Positions 1 through 8,563 of a stretch of DNA of 64,000 nt are shown piece by piece. Both the position numbers and the translations under genes were made by a program. The DNA is from Campanula takesimana (Eukaryota; Streptophyta; Magnoliopsida; Asterales; Campanulaceae): positions 806,001 to 870,000 of the forward strand of contig JAOWBW010000251.1 in NCBI GenBank assembly GCA_026119855.1, read 5' to 3'. The notes under the pieces are model-generated. The model searched no databases and had not been told where the DNA came from. It saw nothing but the letters and a program-made list of their open reading frames with translations. Numbering within the stretch: position 1 is the stretch's first letter; the number at the start of each line of letters is the position of its first letter.

Positions 1-1854
1 AAATCCGTCAGGGGGAAAGTGTTCAGTGACCAGCTTGCCGAATTCCCATGTAACGAAGTGAAGGGGGAAGACGTACAGTTCCCCGACGAGCATTTAATTT
101 GTACTGCAACCGAGGAAAATAAGTGGCAACTTTTTTTCGATGGCGCCGCCAATAAACACGGTTTTGGTATAGGAGTATTGCTCGTCGATCCAAAAGACAT
201 CTACACTCCCATTGCCATCCGTCTGGAATTCGAAGCTACCAACAACATTGCCGAGTATGAAGCATGCATAGCAGGGCTCGAAGCAGCTCTCGAAAGAAAC
301 GTCACGGAACTAGAAGTATTCGGCGAATCTTTGCTCCTTATCAATCAGCAATCGGGTAAATGGCGAATCCAAGACCCGATCCTCCAACAGTATGGTCAGC
401 ACCTTGAAGAATTGGTTGAACAATTCCAAGAGATCACTTTCAACTACCTGCCAAGGGATAAAAATCGCTTCGCCGATGCACTGGCCACCATAGCTTCATT
501 AGTCGAAACACCCAAAAGGAAAATGGTGAAGCCTTTCAAAATTGCCCGAAGGAACAGTCCGGCGTACTGCATGAGTATCGAGATCGACGAGGTTCAAACA
601 AACTCCCCGTGGTATTCGGATATCATGAATTTCCTCAAAGATGGCATTTATCCCGAGAATAGCAATAAGAAGTCTCAAGCGGCTCTGCAAAGGCTAGCCT
701 CTTGGTACGTACTGATTGGAGACCGAGTCTACAAAAGGCACCATGACGGGATCAATCTCTTATGCGCCAATGAGGCCGAAGCTCAAGAGATAATGTGTGA
801 AGTGCACGAAGGAGAGTGTGAACCCCACATGAATGGGTTTATGCTAGTCAAGAAGATACTCCGCATTGGTTACTATTGGAGCACTATGGAACGAGACTGT
901 ATCGAGAAAGTCAAAAGGTGTGCCAAGTGCCAATTCCATGCTAATCTGCAACACGCTCCACCCTCGCAACTTTACAACATGGTCACACCTTGGCCTTTCT
1001 CTTGTTGGGGGATAGACATCATCGGTAAAGTTCATCCTGCCGGGAGCAATGGGCAGTCATTCGTCCTAGTGGCCGTCGATTACTTCACAAAGTGGGTCGA
1101 AGCACAAGCCTATCGGACCCTCAACGCCAAGAAAGTGGCTGAATTTGTAAAGATCAATATCACGTGCCGATACGGCGTGCCTCATGAAATCATTTCCGAC
1201 AACGGCTCTCACTTTGAGAAGGAAATGGATGCACTTTTGGTAGAATACAAGATCACCAAGCACAAGTCATCTCCTTACCGTCCCCAAGCAAACGGCGCGG
1301 TTGAAGCAGCAAATAAGACCATCGAGACCATCGTCAAGAAAATGGCCTCAACAGGAAGGGATTGGCTCGAGAAGCTACCATTGGCATTGTGGGGCTGCCG
1401 CACAGCAATACGGTCAGCAACAGGAGAAACTCCTTATGCGTTAGTCTATGGTTCTGAAGCCGTACTCCCAATCGAACTTAAAGTCCCATCTCTACGGGTC
1501 CTCCTCGATAATCAAGTCAACGAGGTCGACTGGATGCAAAGTCGATATGAACAGCTAGCCTTACTCGACGAGAAAAGGCTAAGAGCACTCGAACGCATAA
1601 GGGCGTATCAGCAAAGGATGGCAAGAGATTTCAACAAAAAGGTAAAGCCTCGAAACATCAATGTGGGAGATTTGGTCTTAAGACAACATCCTCCTAACGC
1701 CATGAATCCCCTGGGGACATGGGGACCCCGATGGATCGGTCCGTACGTGGTCAAGAAGATACTAAGCGGTGGTGCAGTCCGACTCGCGGATTTAGATGGT
1801 GACCAGCTGCCAAAGGAGGTCAACCTCGACAAGCTCAAAAGGTTCTACGCTTAA
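1..1854 (+). CDS. Tat polyprotein C-terminus: second RNase H and integrase (partial at 5' end)
   Basis: The frame is open from the window edge to TAA at 1852-1854; the ATG at 19 is internal to the polyprotein. Numbering from that ATG, an RNase H fold starts with FFDGAANKHGFG near residues 38-50; this is the extra RNase H typical of Tat. The integrase follows: zinc finger H263, H270, C301, C304, then catalytic D333 (WGID), D394 (ISDNGS) and E429 (NGAVE). The C-terminal domain ends with the GPYVVKKI and GGAVRLADLDG segments. It cuts and joins element cDNA into the host genome. The stretch has no stop or frameshift, the best preserved coding stretch in the window. Confidence 0.92.
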   Translation, partial: KSVRGKVFSDQLAEFPCNEVKGEDVQFPDEHLICTATEENKWQLFFDGAANKHGFGIGVLLVDPKDIYTPIAIRLEFEATNNIAEYEACIAGLEAALERNVTELEVFGESLLLINQQSGKWRIQDPILQQYGQHLEELVEQFQEITFNYLPRDKNRFADALATIASLVETPKRKMVKPFKIARRNSPAYCMSIEIDEVQTNSPWYSDIMNFLKDGIYPENSNKKSQAALQRLASWYVLIGDRVYKRHHDGINLLCANEAEAQEIMCEVHEGECEPHMNGFMLVKKILRIGYYWSTMERDCIEKVKRCAKCQFHANLQHAPPSQLYNMVTPWPFSCWGIDIIGKVHPAGSNGQSFVLVAVDYFTKWVEAQAYRTLNAKKVAEFVKINITCRYGVPHEIISDNGSHFEKEMDALLVEYKITKHKSSPYRPQANGAVEAANKTIETIVKKMASTGRDWLEKLPLALWGCRTAIRSATGETPYALVYGSEAVLPIELKVPSLRVLLDNQVNEVDWMQSRYEQLALLDEKRLRALERIRAYQQRMARDFNKKVKPRNINVGDLVLRQHPPNAMNPLGTWGPRWIGPYVVKKILSGGAVRLADLDGDQLPKEVNLDKLKRFYA

Positions 1855-1889
1855 TAAACAAAGACCATAAAAAAAAAAAAAATCGCTCG

Positions 1890-1983
1890 CTAGGTTGAAA
1901 ACCCGCAAGGGCGGCCTAGGAAAAAATTAGAGCACGTGCAAAAAAGAAGCCCGCTAGATTGAAAACCCGAAAGGGCGGTCTAG
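1890..1983 (+). promoter_or_regulatory. Two GNRA-tetraloop hairpins in the pol 3' UTR
   Basis: Two copies of one motif lie 36 bp after the pol stop, at 1890-1919 and 1954-1983. Each has an inner stem CCC/GGG closing a GNRA loop (GCAA in copy 1, GAAA in copy 2), the single-stranded word TTGAAAA, and an outer stem CTAGG/CCTAG in copy 1 or CTAGA/TCTAG in copy 2. The last pair of the outer stem changes from G-C to A-T with pairing kept. A third copy sits at the same place in element C (22261-22292, minus strand). The fold is visible in the sequence; a role in RNA stability, 3'-end formation or packaging is inference. Confidence 0.65.
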
Positions 1984-2036
1984 GCAAAAAATAGGGTGCA
2001 CACCAAAAAAAAAAAAAAGATGGTCTTTGTTTTTTT

Positions 2037-2077
2037 GAACTACGGAGACCTGAGCCTCCCAACTGGAGGAACGTAGG
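2037..2077 (-). promoter_or_regulatory. Conserved two-stem hairpin, antisense strand
   Basis: Read on the minus strand, this starts CCTACG and ends CGTAGTTC, giving an outer stem CTACG/CGTAG. Inside is a second stem CCTCC/GGGAGG around the loop AGTT. It lies downstream of the stop of the antisense ORF, so it would fall in that transcript's 3' UTR. Element C has the same motif at the same place (22182-22219), both preceded by ACCCGAAGGTTG. Four related copies occur at 19037-19607. Confidence 0.65.
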
Positions 2078-2262
2078 CAACCTTCGGGTGCGGTCTAAAA
2101 CATATCAAAAATACCCAATTCACTTCAAATAACAAGATGCAATTTTTATTTCATTCAATGAATTATTCAAGCCATTACAACGGATTTATTGAGCAACAAA
2201 AGACATCAAAACATTAAATCCTAAAACAAAGTGGTATAATTTAATTGCAATCTCTTAGGGTA

Positions 2263-3663
2263 CTAAGAAAAATCCAATTTTCTCTTAGCCTTCAAAGGAC
2301 CACCCGATCGTCTCTCAATCCTTTTCTTCTTGGATAACGGAGGGGCACTAATACGCACCGAAACCTTCTGTGTTGCGGCACGACTCTTGGCATAAAAGTC
2401 ATCCATAGGAGTACCGAAAGGATCAGCAAGAATGTTACTCGAATCAGTAGCAGCCTCCCTATATCTCAAAGCACTGCTAGGCTCAAAACCCTTTCCCAAC
2501 GACTCGGCATGAAGCATATCGACCCAAGTGATGCCACGGTAAAGGGTACCAAACAAATAATCCAAGTAGCTCTCGGGAAGGAAGACACTCCCCCGATGCA
2601 GAGGAGTAAAAGCCCAACGGTTGCGATCATCTCCCCAAGCCGACTGAAGCTCACTCGAGAAGTCCGGACCCATGTAAGCAACTGGACGAAGCCTTCCGTC
2701 CCTCGGAAAAGGAATTATCTGTTGGCGACCAAACTGCCGCAGAACCCGCTCTGGCTGGTAAAATGAAGAATCTCTCAAGCCGGGTACAACCATGTGCTGG
2801 AAATCAGGAGTCCATTCCACAAAAGGACGAAGACCCCAAGAAGGAGGGCACCACTCAATATCGACGGTTACTCGAGAGGCAAAGAATTTCTTCCAACCAT
2901 CTTCAGATAAATCCTGGATCAATAACTTCCTCCTATGAATAGCAAAAGGAGACAAATCACCATCCGGGGAATAAATCTTGAAGTGTTCTCGGAGCCATAT
3001 GGTCAAGAGCAAAGGGCTTCCCCGACACATCTTGTCCGTCCTATGTAACTCATCAAGGCCGTGCAACGTCTCCCCTACAATAAGAGGGATTATACTAAAT
3101 TGTTGCTCCTTGGCTTGCAAAATAATCTCAGCCAACTGCACATCCGCAGTCCCGAAAGGTGTAACAAACAGTACTTCACTAAAGAGACAAACGACCATGG
3201 CATTCCTTTTGAAAGATTGAACCACCGGATCCTCCGAGTGTAAACTGAAGAACATCGGCAACTCAGTTATGTCAATCACAGTACCGTGCAACATCTTCCT
3301 CACGTCCTCAACAGGGAGATTCAGTGACTCAACCCAAGAGTCAATGGCACCACGGTGATATTTAGGGACGGCAATCCGACCGGCCAAAGGCATACCAAGG
3401 ATGGCCCCGAAATCATCAACAGTCGGCACCATTTCATTAGCTGAAAAGTTGAAGGTATGGCTGTCGCAATCCCAGAAAGCCGCGGCAGCTCTCAACAAAT
3501 CCCAATCCGGCTTCAACGTCCGCAAAGTGAAAAGAATTCGGAACCCGAAGTCTTTAATGAAGGCCTTCTTGGGATGGGTCTTGAAAGAATACACAAAAGT
3601 GCCCAAGTCCTTTTCATACCCACTAACAACCTTGGCATCAAGAGGAAAAGAATTGGAAGCCAT
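2263..3663 (-). CDS. Antisense ORF of element A, plant-mobile-domain-like protein
   Basis: A 466-residue ORF runs opposite to pol and converges on it; the two stop codons are about 400 bp apart. The N-terminal third holds a helical segment (FRILFTLRTLKPDW, then AFWDCDSHTFNF and EMVPTVDDFGAILG), and the C-terminal part holds CPPSWGLRPF and RVLRQFGRQQIIPF. These resemble plant mobile domain / DUF7745-type proteins found both in host genes and in transposons. The last 25 residues are rich in K and R and could be a nuclear localisation signal. The homologous ORF in element C (20601-22014) aligns throughout. Antisense ORFs are known in Tat elements; their function is not. ATG at 3663 is the first in frame. 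Confidence 0.8.
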   Translation of the reverse strand: MASNSFPLDAKVVSGYEKDLGTFVYSFKTHPKKAFIKDFGFRILFTLRTLKPDWDLLRAAAAFWDCDSHTFNFSANEMVPTVDDFGAILGMPLAGRIAVPKYHRGAIDSWVESLNLPVEDVRKMLHGTVIDITELPMFFSLHSEDPVVQSFKRNAMVVCLFSEVLFVTPFGTADVQLAEIILQAKEQQFSIIPLIVGETLHGLDELHRTDKMCRGSPLLLTIWLREHFKIYSPDGDLSPFAIHRRKLLIQDLSEDGWKKFFASRVTVDIEWCPPSWGLRPFVEWTPDFQHMVVPGLRDSSFYQPERVLRQFGRQQIIPFPRDGRLRPVAYMGPDFSSELQSAWGDDRNRWAFTPLHRGSVFLPESYLDYLFGTLYRGITWVDMLHAESLGKGFEPSSALRYREAATDSSNILADPFGTPMDDFYAKSRAATQKVSVRISAPPLSKKKRIERRSGGPLKAKRKLDFS

Positions 3664-3757
3664 GGAAAATGTTGATCACAAGCAAAGTTAAGCAATAATA
3701 TGATGTTAAAAAATGGCAGAAAGGAGCTGTGAGAATCAAGTGGTCGAACAGAAGATG

Positions 3758-3765
3758 ATATTATA
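3758..3765 (-). promoter_or_regulatory. Candidate TATA box of the antisense ORF in A
   Basis: TATAATAT on the minus strand begins about 100 bp upstream of the antisense ATG at 3663. In element C a stronger TATAAAA lies 94 bp upstream of the homologous ATG. The shared distance supports a dedicated antisense promoter, but the A motif alone is weak and AT-rich context could give it by chance. Confidence 0.35.
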
Positions 3766-3821
3766 GCTGTTGGGGGTTCTTTTGGCCAGCAAATGTAAAG
3801 CCCGGAATTCCGCCTCCCAGA

Positions 3822-3889
3822 CGCGCGCGCCACCCGCCAGCAGTCTGAAATGCGCGCGCGTCCCAGGCCTACAGAGGAAAGCGCGCGCC
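3822..3889. repeat. GC-rich triad upstream of the antisense ORF
   Basis: Three GCGCGC-containing words stand at 3822-3832, 3852-3861 and 3881-3889, about 30 bp apart, in otherwise ordinary sequence. The same words occur three times in this element's LTR (5228-5294), also about 30 bp apart and upstream of the TATA box. CpG is rare in transposon DNA, so retained alternating CG words suggest a protein-binding role or recent origin. No binding factor can be named. Confidence 0.5.
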
Positions 3890-4262
3890 TCCCAAGTCTA
3901 GATCACTTCAGAAAAGGCCTTGTCAGAGATCTCCAACCTAAATCAAGACACAGCCCCTGTCCTCGGACACCCAGTTGGGCACACCTTCTTCTGGTCCGCC
4001 CTTAAGGCATGTCAAAGATTGAAAGTAGGATAGAAACTCCCACTCAAAAGTAGGCTGTCCTTCTCTGGATTCCGAACTCCCTAAGTTCTGTCATGGGTGC
4101 CATACCCCCCCTCAAGGGCCAATCTCAACATTTCATCCCCAGCAGGAATATTTTTCTGGTCGCGGTCAACTGTGCCCGCACCCCACAATTCAAAAGTCAA
4201 GTGTGACTCCAAGTAGCACGAGACTTCAAAGCAATACCTCATCAACGGATTTCACTAACGGA

Positions 4263-4835
4263 TTCGTCAACAAAGGTTCACTAACGGCCTCTCCAAAGGT
4301 TCACTAACGGCCTCCTCAAAGGTTCACTAACGGCCTCTTCAAAGGCTCACTAACGGCCTCTCCAAAGGTTCACTAACGGCCTCCTCAAAGGTTCACTAAC
4401 GGCCTCTTCAAAGGTTCACTAACGGCCTCTCTAAAGGTTCACCAACGGCCTCATTTAAAGGTTCACTAACGGCCTCTCCAAAGGTTCACTAACGGCCTCC
4501 TCAAAGGTTCACTAATGGCCTCTTCAAAGGTTCACTAACGGCCTCTCCAAAGGTTCACTAACGGCCTCCTCAAAGGTTCACTAACGGCCTCCTCAAAAGT
4601 TCACTAACGGCCTCTTCAAGGTTCACTAACGGCCTCTCCAAAGGTTCACCAACGGCCTTTCCAAAGGTTCACTAACGGCCTCCTCAAAGGTTCACCAACG
4701 GCCTCATTCAAAGGTTCACCAACGGCCTCATTCAAAGGTTCACTAACGGCCTCTCCAAAGGTTCACCAACGGCCTTTCCAAAGGTTCACTAACGGCCTCG
4801 TTCAAAGGTTCACTAACGGCCTCATTCAACATATT
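4263..4835 (+). repeat. 23-bp minisatellite in the 3' UTR of element A
   Basis: About 25 tandem units of a 23-bp repeat built on GGTTCACTAACGGCCTC plus a variable CTCAAA, TCCAAA or ATTCAAA end. Unit length varies by one or two bases and single substitutions recur. Element G of the same family has an unrelated roughly 50-bp array at the matching place (51270-51470). There are no spacers between units, so this is not a CRISPR array. Confidence 0.9.
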
Positions 4836-5036
4836 CAGCCGGCAAGTTCACCTAACGAGTCACGCCGCCCCCTCTATCAATAAAAGCCGCTCACACAGGG
4901 AGCGCACCACTATCTCTCGCAATTTCAAATTCCTGCTTTCATCGAGTCTTTGCTTTTTTCTTGGTGATGTCCTCGGCGGGTGTTTTTAACTTTCGTCGAC
5001 GCGTTTTGCTTTGCAATCCACGTCGCCGAGGGGCTC
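4836..5036 (+). other. 3' UTR end and polypurine tract of element A
   Basis: After the minisatellite comes a block shared with G (51480-51633): a hairpin-prone GCTCACACAGGGAGCG, a pyrimidine-rich stretch and GTCGACGCGTTTTGC. It ends in CGAGGGGCTC directly before the LTR. The same bases precede the LTR of the divergent element C on the minus strand (18936-18945), which marks this as the polypurine tract used to prime plus-strand DNA. Confidence 0.75.
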
Positions 5037-6044
5037 TGTAGACACCCCGCCTTGGACCGCTCACCCCGATTGCACATTTGATCTTGTGTTTCTCCCCATT
5101 TTAAGTGTTTCTCGTTAGTTTCTGTCGCTTCCGTTAAGTTCCTGACTGACTTCGTTAAGTCCAGGGACTAAACTAAATAACAGGGCTGACTTTCTAGTCC
5201 ATTCTGTCAAAATTGCCTTCTCTGAGTCGCGCGCCTCCGACAGGAGGATCCAGGCGCGCGCGCCTCCCGTCCCCAAAGCAGGAAACGCGCGCCTCTTGGC
5301 GTCAGTTACAGATTTCTGGCCAGGATTCTCTCCCTTGCTCAATTTACAGGATTTTGCCCGGGAAGGATTTCTTGGTGACTGAGTTTTGGCACCAAAAACA
5401 TCTCTCTTTCACGTATAAAAACCTCCCTTTACCTCCATTTTCAAAGGACGAAAACTTGAGACAAGAATTTACACAAAAAACTTTGACTTTACCAAATTTC
5501 CTACTTTCAAAGCATTTTCCAAATGATTTCTCCAAGTAATTCAACAAGAAGTGTTTGAAGTCTTGTGAAGTCTAGGTAAAGCTATTTCTTTCCCCTTCTC
5601 AACTTCATCTCTTTTCTCTTTCTTTTTGTATTATCAAAGTGCAATCACCCAAATCATTTTGGGACATGACTCTAATGATCACCTCATCTCATTGAGGTTG
5701 GTTAAAGAGTTATCTCCTACATTCCAAACTCTATTTTAACCCCCTTTTTATGATTTAAAGAAGAAGAAGAAGAAGAACGTTTATCATTCATGTAGATTTT
5801 GATCAAGCAAGACCAACTTTAGTTGGGCAGGATGGGTGTTTCGGTACTTCCCATCTCGTAATCTAACCCCCAAACCTCAAAACAAGGAATTTCTGTTTTC
5901 GTAATCAAACTTAGGCTATTATCAATAGGTTTTTCTTATGTTCCTCAAAACATAGGTGGCGACTCTAAACAATCTAAAACAAGTTAGACATCCTAGGATA
6001 ATTCACGCGCTCTAGCCAAGCCGTGGTTCCCCGGGGTATCTACA
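5037..6044 (+). repeat. 3' LTR of element A
   Basis: A 1008-bp LTR starts TGTAGACACC and ends GGTATCTACA, with a short inverted repeat TGTAGA/TCTACA. It carries a GCGCGC triad (5228-5294), a TATA box (5414-5421), a GAAGAAGAAGAAG tract and, 79 bp before its end, TGGCGACTC, which equals the first nine bases of the family's primer binding site. The 5' LTR of B is its near relative in reverse orientation. Confidence 0.92.
5414..5421 (+). promoter_or_regulatory. LTR TATA box, element A
   Basis: TATAAAAA lies about 380 bp into the LTR and is conserved at the matching place in B (33744-33751, minus strand). It should start the genomic RNA of the element. The GCGCGC triad ends about 120 bp upstream. 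Confidence 0.65.
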
Positions 6045-6209
6045 CTATCACAACCAAGATTGAAGCCAATTTCAACTGTTTCAATTGAAGCCTAGGGTTA
6101 ATTTGGGTTTTATGCTCCCGGCATCGGAAGCAATAATAGGAAGGGGGATTGATCCCTTCTAATATCATTCTCATAACTATTTGGTGGGTTGGCTGGAGAG
6201 ACGAGGCGG

Positions 6210-7567
6210 TGATGAACAAATTATAACCCTTGCAAGTGCACAAGATCACCGTAGTAGTATATGCAGTAGCAGGGTGTCGAATCCATAGAGACTTGTAGAA
6301 GATAGTAATTTAAACAGTAGTAAAATAAAATAACATAAAAATAAAAGATTGGTTTTTTAGTGATTTTAATCTAATTAACTAGAAAGCAAATAAACTAATT
6401 AAACAAAGATAGATAAATGGATATGAATATGGAGGAAAAATCTATGGAAAGGATTCACAAGTATCTCCTACTTATGCTTATTTGATTAAAGACGTCAATT
6501 ATTATGGTGTCACAAATCATAAAAGAATTAATCTCTAAACAAGGGTTCGTTCACTAAAGTAAGAATTGGGACGGTCCGGTCGCCGGATTGCAATCCTATT
6601 ATTTCTTTTATATTATACTTTTCGCTAGGTCTATACAATATGCAAGAAATTCATGAAGCACTCAAGAACATATAAACCTAAATCCTTTTGACTTCCGCTA
6701 GGTCCTCAATTGAATTTAATCATCAAAACAATGGTCAACGTATTATCACCCACGCTAGTGCAGTAATAAATACACAATAATTCTAAAGTCAATTTATATC
6801 TTAACATATAATTGAAACTAAAGAATTAATCATGATGAATATTTTAATGAACAAGAATTAAGATCTAATGGAAGAATTAAAACTTGCAACAAACCACAAA
6901 TAATTGAACTAAGAATTAAATTAAAGCATAAGTATTTGATACAAGTTACCTCCAATCCATAGATGGTGAAATTAGTTCTTCATAGACAAATAACCAATCC
7001 CAAGAATAATATGGAGGAAAGGTAGAATTATGGATGTCCTAAAACAATTAATCTAAGCTAGTATTTATAGGAAAAACTAACCTAAACTTAAAAGGAATAA
7101 TAAAAGAATTAGGAAACTAGAATAAAATCCTAACTAAACAAGTCAACTATTTCTTTTTCTCCGAGGCTTGGACGGATTTTTAGGGCTCTTCAAGGCTGGA
7201 CTCCGAATTTCCTCAATGGTCCCTGAGATATTACGAATTTCCAAAATGGTCCTCTAACTTTCAGAATTTACAGAACAGTCCATGAACTTCCAGTTATTTA
7301 CAGATTTTCCCTCCAGTTTTCATATTCTGCACAGCAGTCCCTGGAATCTTCAGCTTCAGCCTAACAGTCCTCAGATTTCTGAAATTTCCACTTAAGTCCC
7401 TGGTATTGTAACTTTTGCCATATCTCCTCTGAATTATGCACTATTCACCTGTTTTACCTGTTTTCTAAATAACACTAAAACACACATTAAATAACCAAAA
7501 CTCAAGGATTTCACTAAGAATAAGTCTAGAAAAGTACCCAATAAATGAGTATAAAACTCATCCATCA
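6210..7567 (-). repeat. Solo LTR with 5-bp target-site duplication
   Basis: The 1358-bp segment begins TGATGAAC and ends TCCATCA on the + strand, with TGATG/CATCA inverted ends. It is flanked by GGCGG on both sides (6205-6209 and 7568-7572), the 5-bp duplication of LTR-element integration. It has no coding sequence or internal LTR boundary. A TATA box on the minus strand (CCTATAAATAC, 7060-7070) indicates minus orientation. Several imperfect copies of a GTCCCTGAA-like word occur at 7200-7400. A solo LTR left by recombination is the simplest reading; I do not recognise the parent family. Confidence 0.8.
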
Positions 7568-8268
7568 GGCGGCGACGATGAAGCTTGACGGGCGACGGCG
7601 ACATTTGACCGGCGACGACGAATCTTGACCGGCGATGACGAGGGGTAAAGAGCGTGAGTGTGTAATTGTCGCATCACGAAGTAGTTGAAGAAAGGGGGAA
7701 GGGGAATGGTTTTAGATCTAGACGGGGGAGGGTTTGAGCTGGGAATGGTGTTTTGAAGGAGGGCGGTCGGCCGGTGGGTGGGAGCGGCGCTGGGGGGGGG
7801 GGGGGCATGGCTGTTAGGTGGAGAAAAAAGGGATTTGGTTTGGTTTGGCTGGGAATAAGATTTAAGTTTTTTTTTTTTTTTTTCAGGTTTATAAGGTATT
7901 ATTAACTGGGGGTTTATTTGTAAATTATTTATTTATTTGCATTTTGCCCCTTTGTAATATGATTAATATTTTTCAAAAGTTTGACTAAAATATTCGTTAA
8001 ATTACTGACATTTGTTAACGCCTATTAACGATGTAGATTGATTTGGTTAATTTATGGAAAGTACGCAGGTTAGTTTGGTAGTTTAGATAGTACGGAGGTC
8101 AAATTGGTGTTATTCACATAGTACGCGGGTCATTTTGGTTATTTACTCTTAAATAAATTGAGTGGTGGAAAATGAAGAGAGAGAATGAGTGGTGTTGAAA
8201 CATTTTATTTTTGGGAAGTCTCACATTTAGTGTGACGTCCCAAAAGGGAAATAAGTCTCACTTATGCT
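7568..8268. other. Non-coding host or old-repeat sequence around the solo LTR
   Basis: Together with 6045-6209 this is the target of the solo LTR. 7568-7650 has three imperfect copies of a 24-bp GGCGACGACGAA..TTGACC unit, followed by G-rich DNA with a 14-G run near 7790 and a poly-T run near 7870. At 8058-8145 three 31-bp imperfect repeats built on AGTACGCAGGT..TTTGGT stand head to tail; such arrays are common near the ends of old DNA transposons. I see no credible gene. Confidence 0.5.
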
Positions 8269-8283
8269 GGGACGGAAGGAGTA
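8269..8283. mobile_element. Right end of a Stowaway-like MITE (remnant)
   Basis: GGGACGGAAGGAG followed by TA matches the right terminal inverted repeat of Stowaway (Tc1/mariner) MITEs, whose ends read CTCCCTCCGTCCC. The matching left end is not visible, so the element is truncated or decayed. It lies next to the MITE at 8289-10622. Confidence 0.5.
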
Positions 8284-8563
8284 TATAGTATCCCCTCTGT
8301 CCCAGAGTATATGTTCATTTTTCCTTTTTAGTCAGTCCCAGAGTATATATCCTTCCAAAAATGACAAAAAATCTTTACCGTTCCTCTCACTCATTCTCTC
8401 TCCTACTTACTTTTATATTTACAACACCACTCAACTTAATATATTTCCCTCCCACTCATTTTGTCTCATACTTTACTTTTATGCTCACAACATTAATATC
8501 ACTTCCACCGTTTCTTAATCTCCGTGCAAATGGGAGGGTGTGCATATATTCTGGGACGGAAGG

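Larger units (their letters stand above)
1..6044 (+). mobile_element. Tat-group Ty3/gypsy retrotransposon A, 3' half
   Basis: The left edge of the window cuts this element, so only its 3' half is present: second RNase H and integrase, a convergent antisense ORF, a minisatellite, a polypurine tract and a 3' LTR. The second RNase H upstream of integrase and the antisense ORF are known hallmarks of the Tat (Ogre-like) group. Its LTR is close in sequence to those at 33114-34128 (B), 47865-48842 and 51634-52611 (G), so these belong to one family. The 5' half of that family can be read in B and D. The 5' LTR is outside the window, so no TSD can be tested. Confidence 0.9.

Noticed and set aside
2263..3663. 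The antisense ORF as a host gene beside the transposon
   Set aside because: The same ORF in the same position and orientation in element C, inside the LTR boundary, shows it belongs to the element.
4263..4835. CRISPR-like regular repeats
   Set aside because: Units are directly adjacent without unique spacers, and the DNA is a plant retrotransposon 3' UTR.
7573..7870. GC-rich block as a host gene first exon
   Set aside because: No open frame with convincing codon use; the GGCGACGA units are short tandem repeats.
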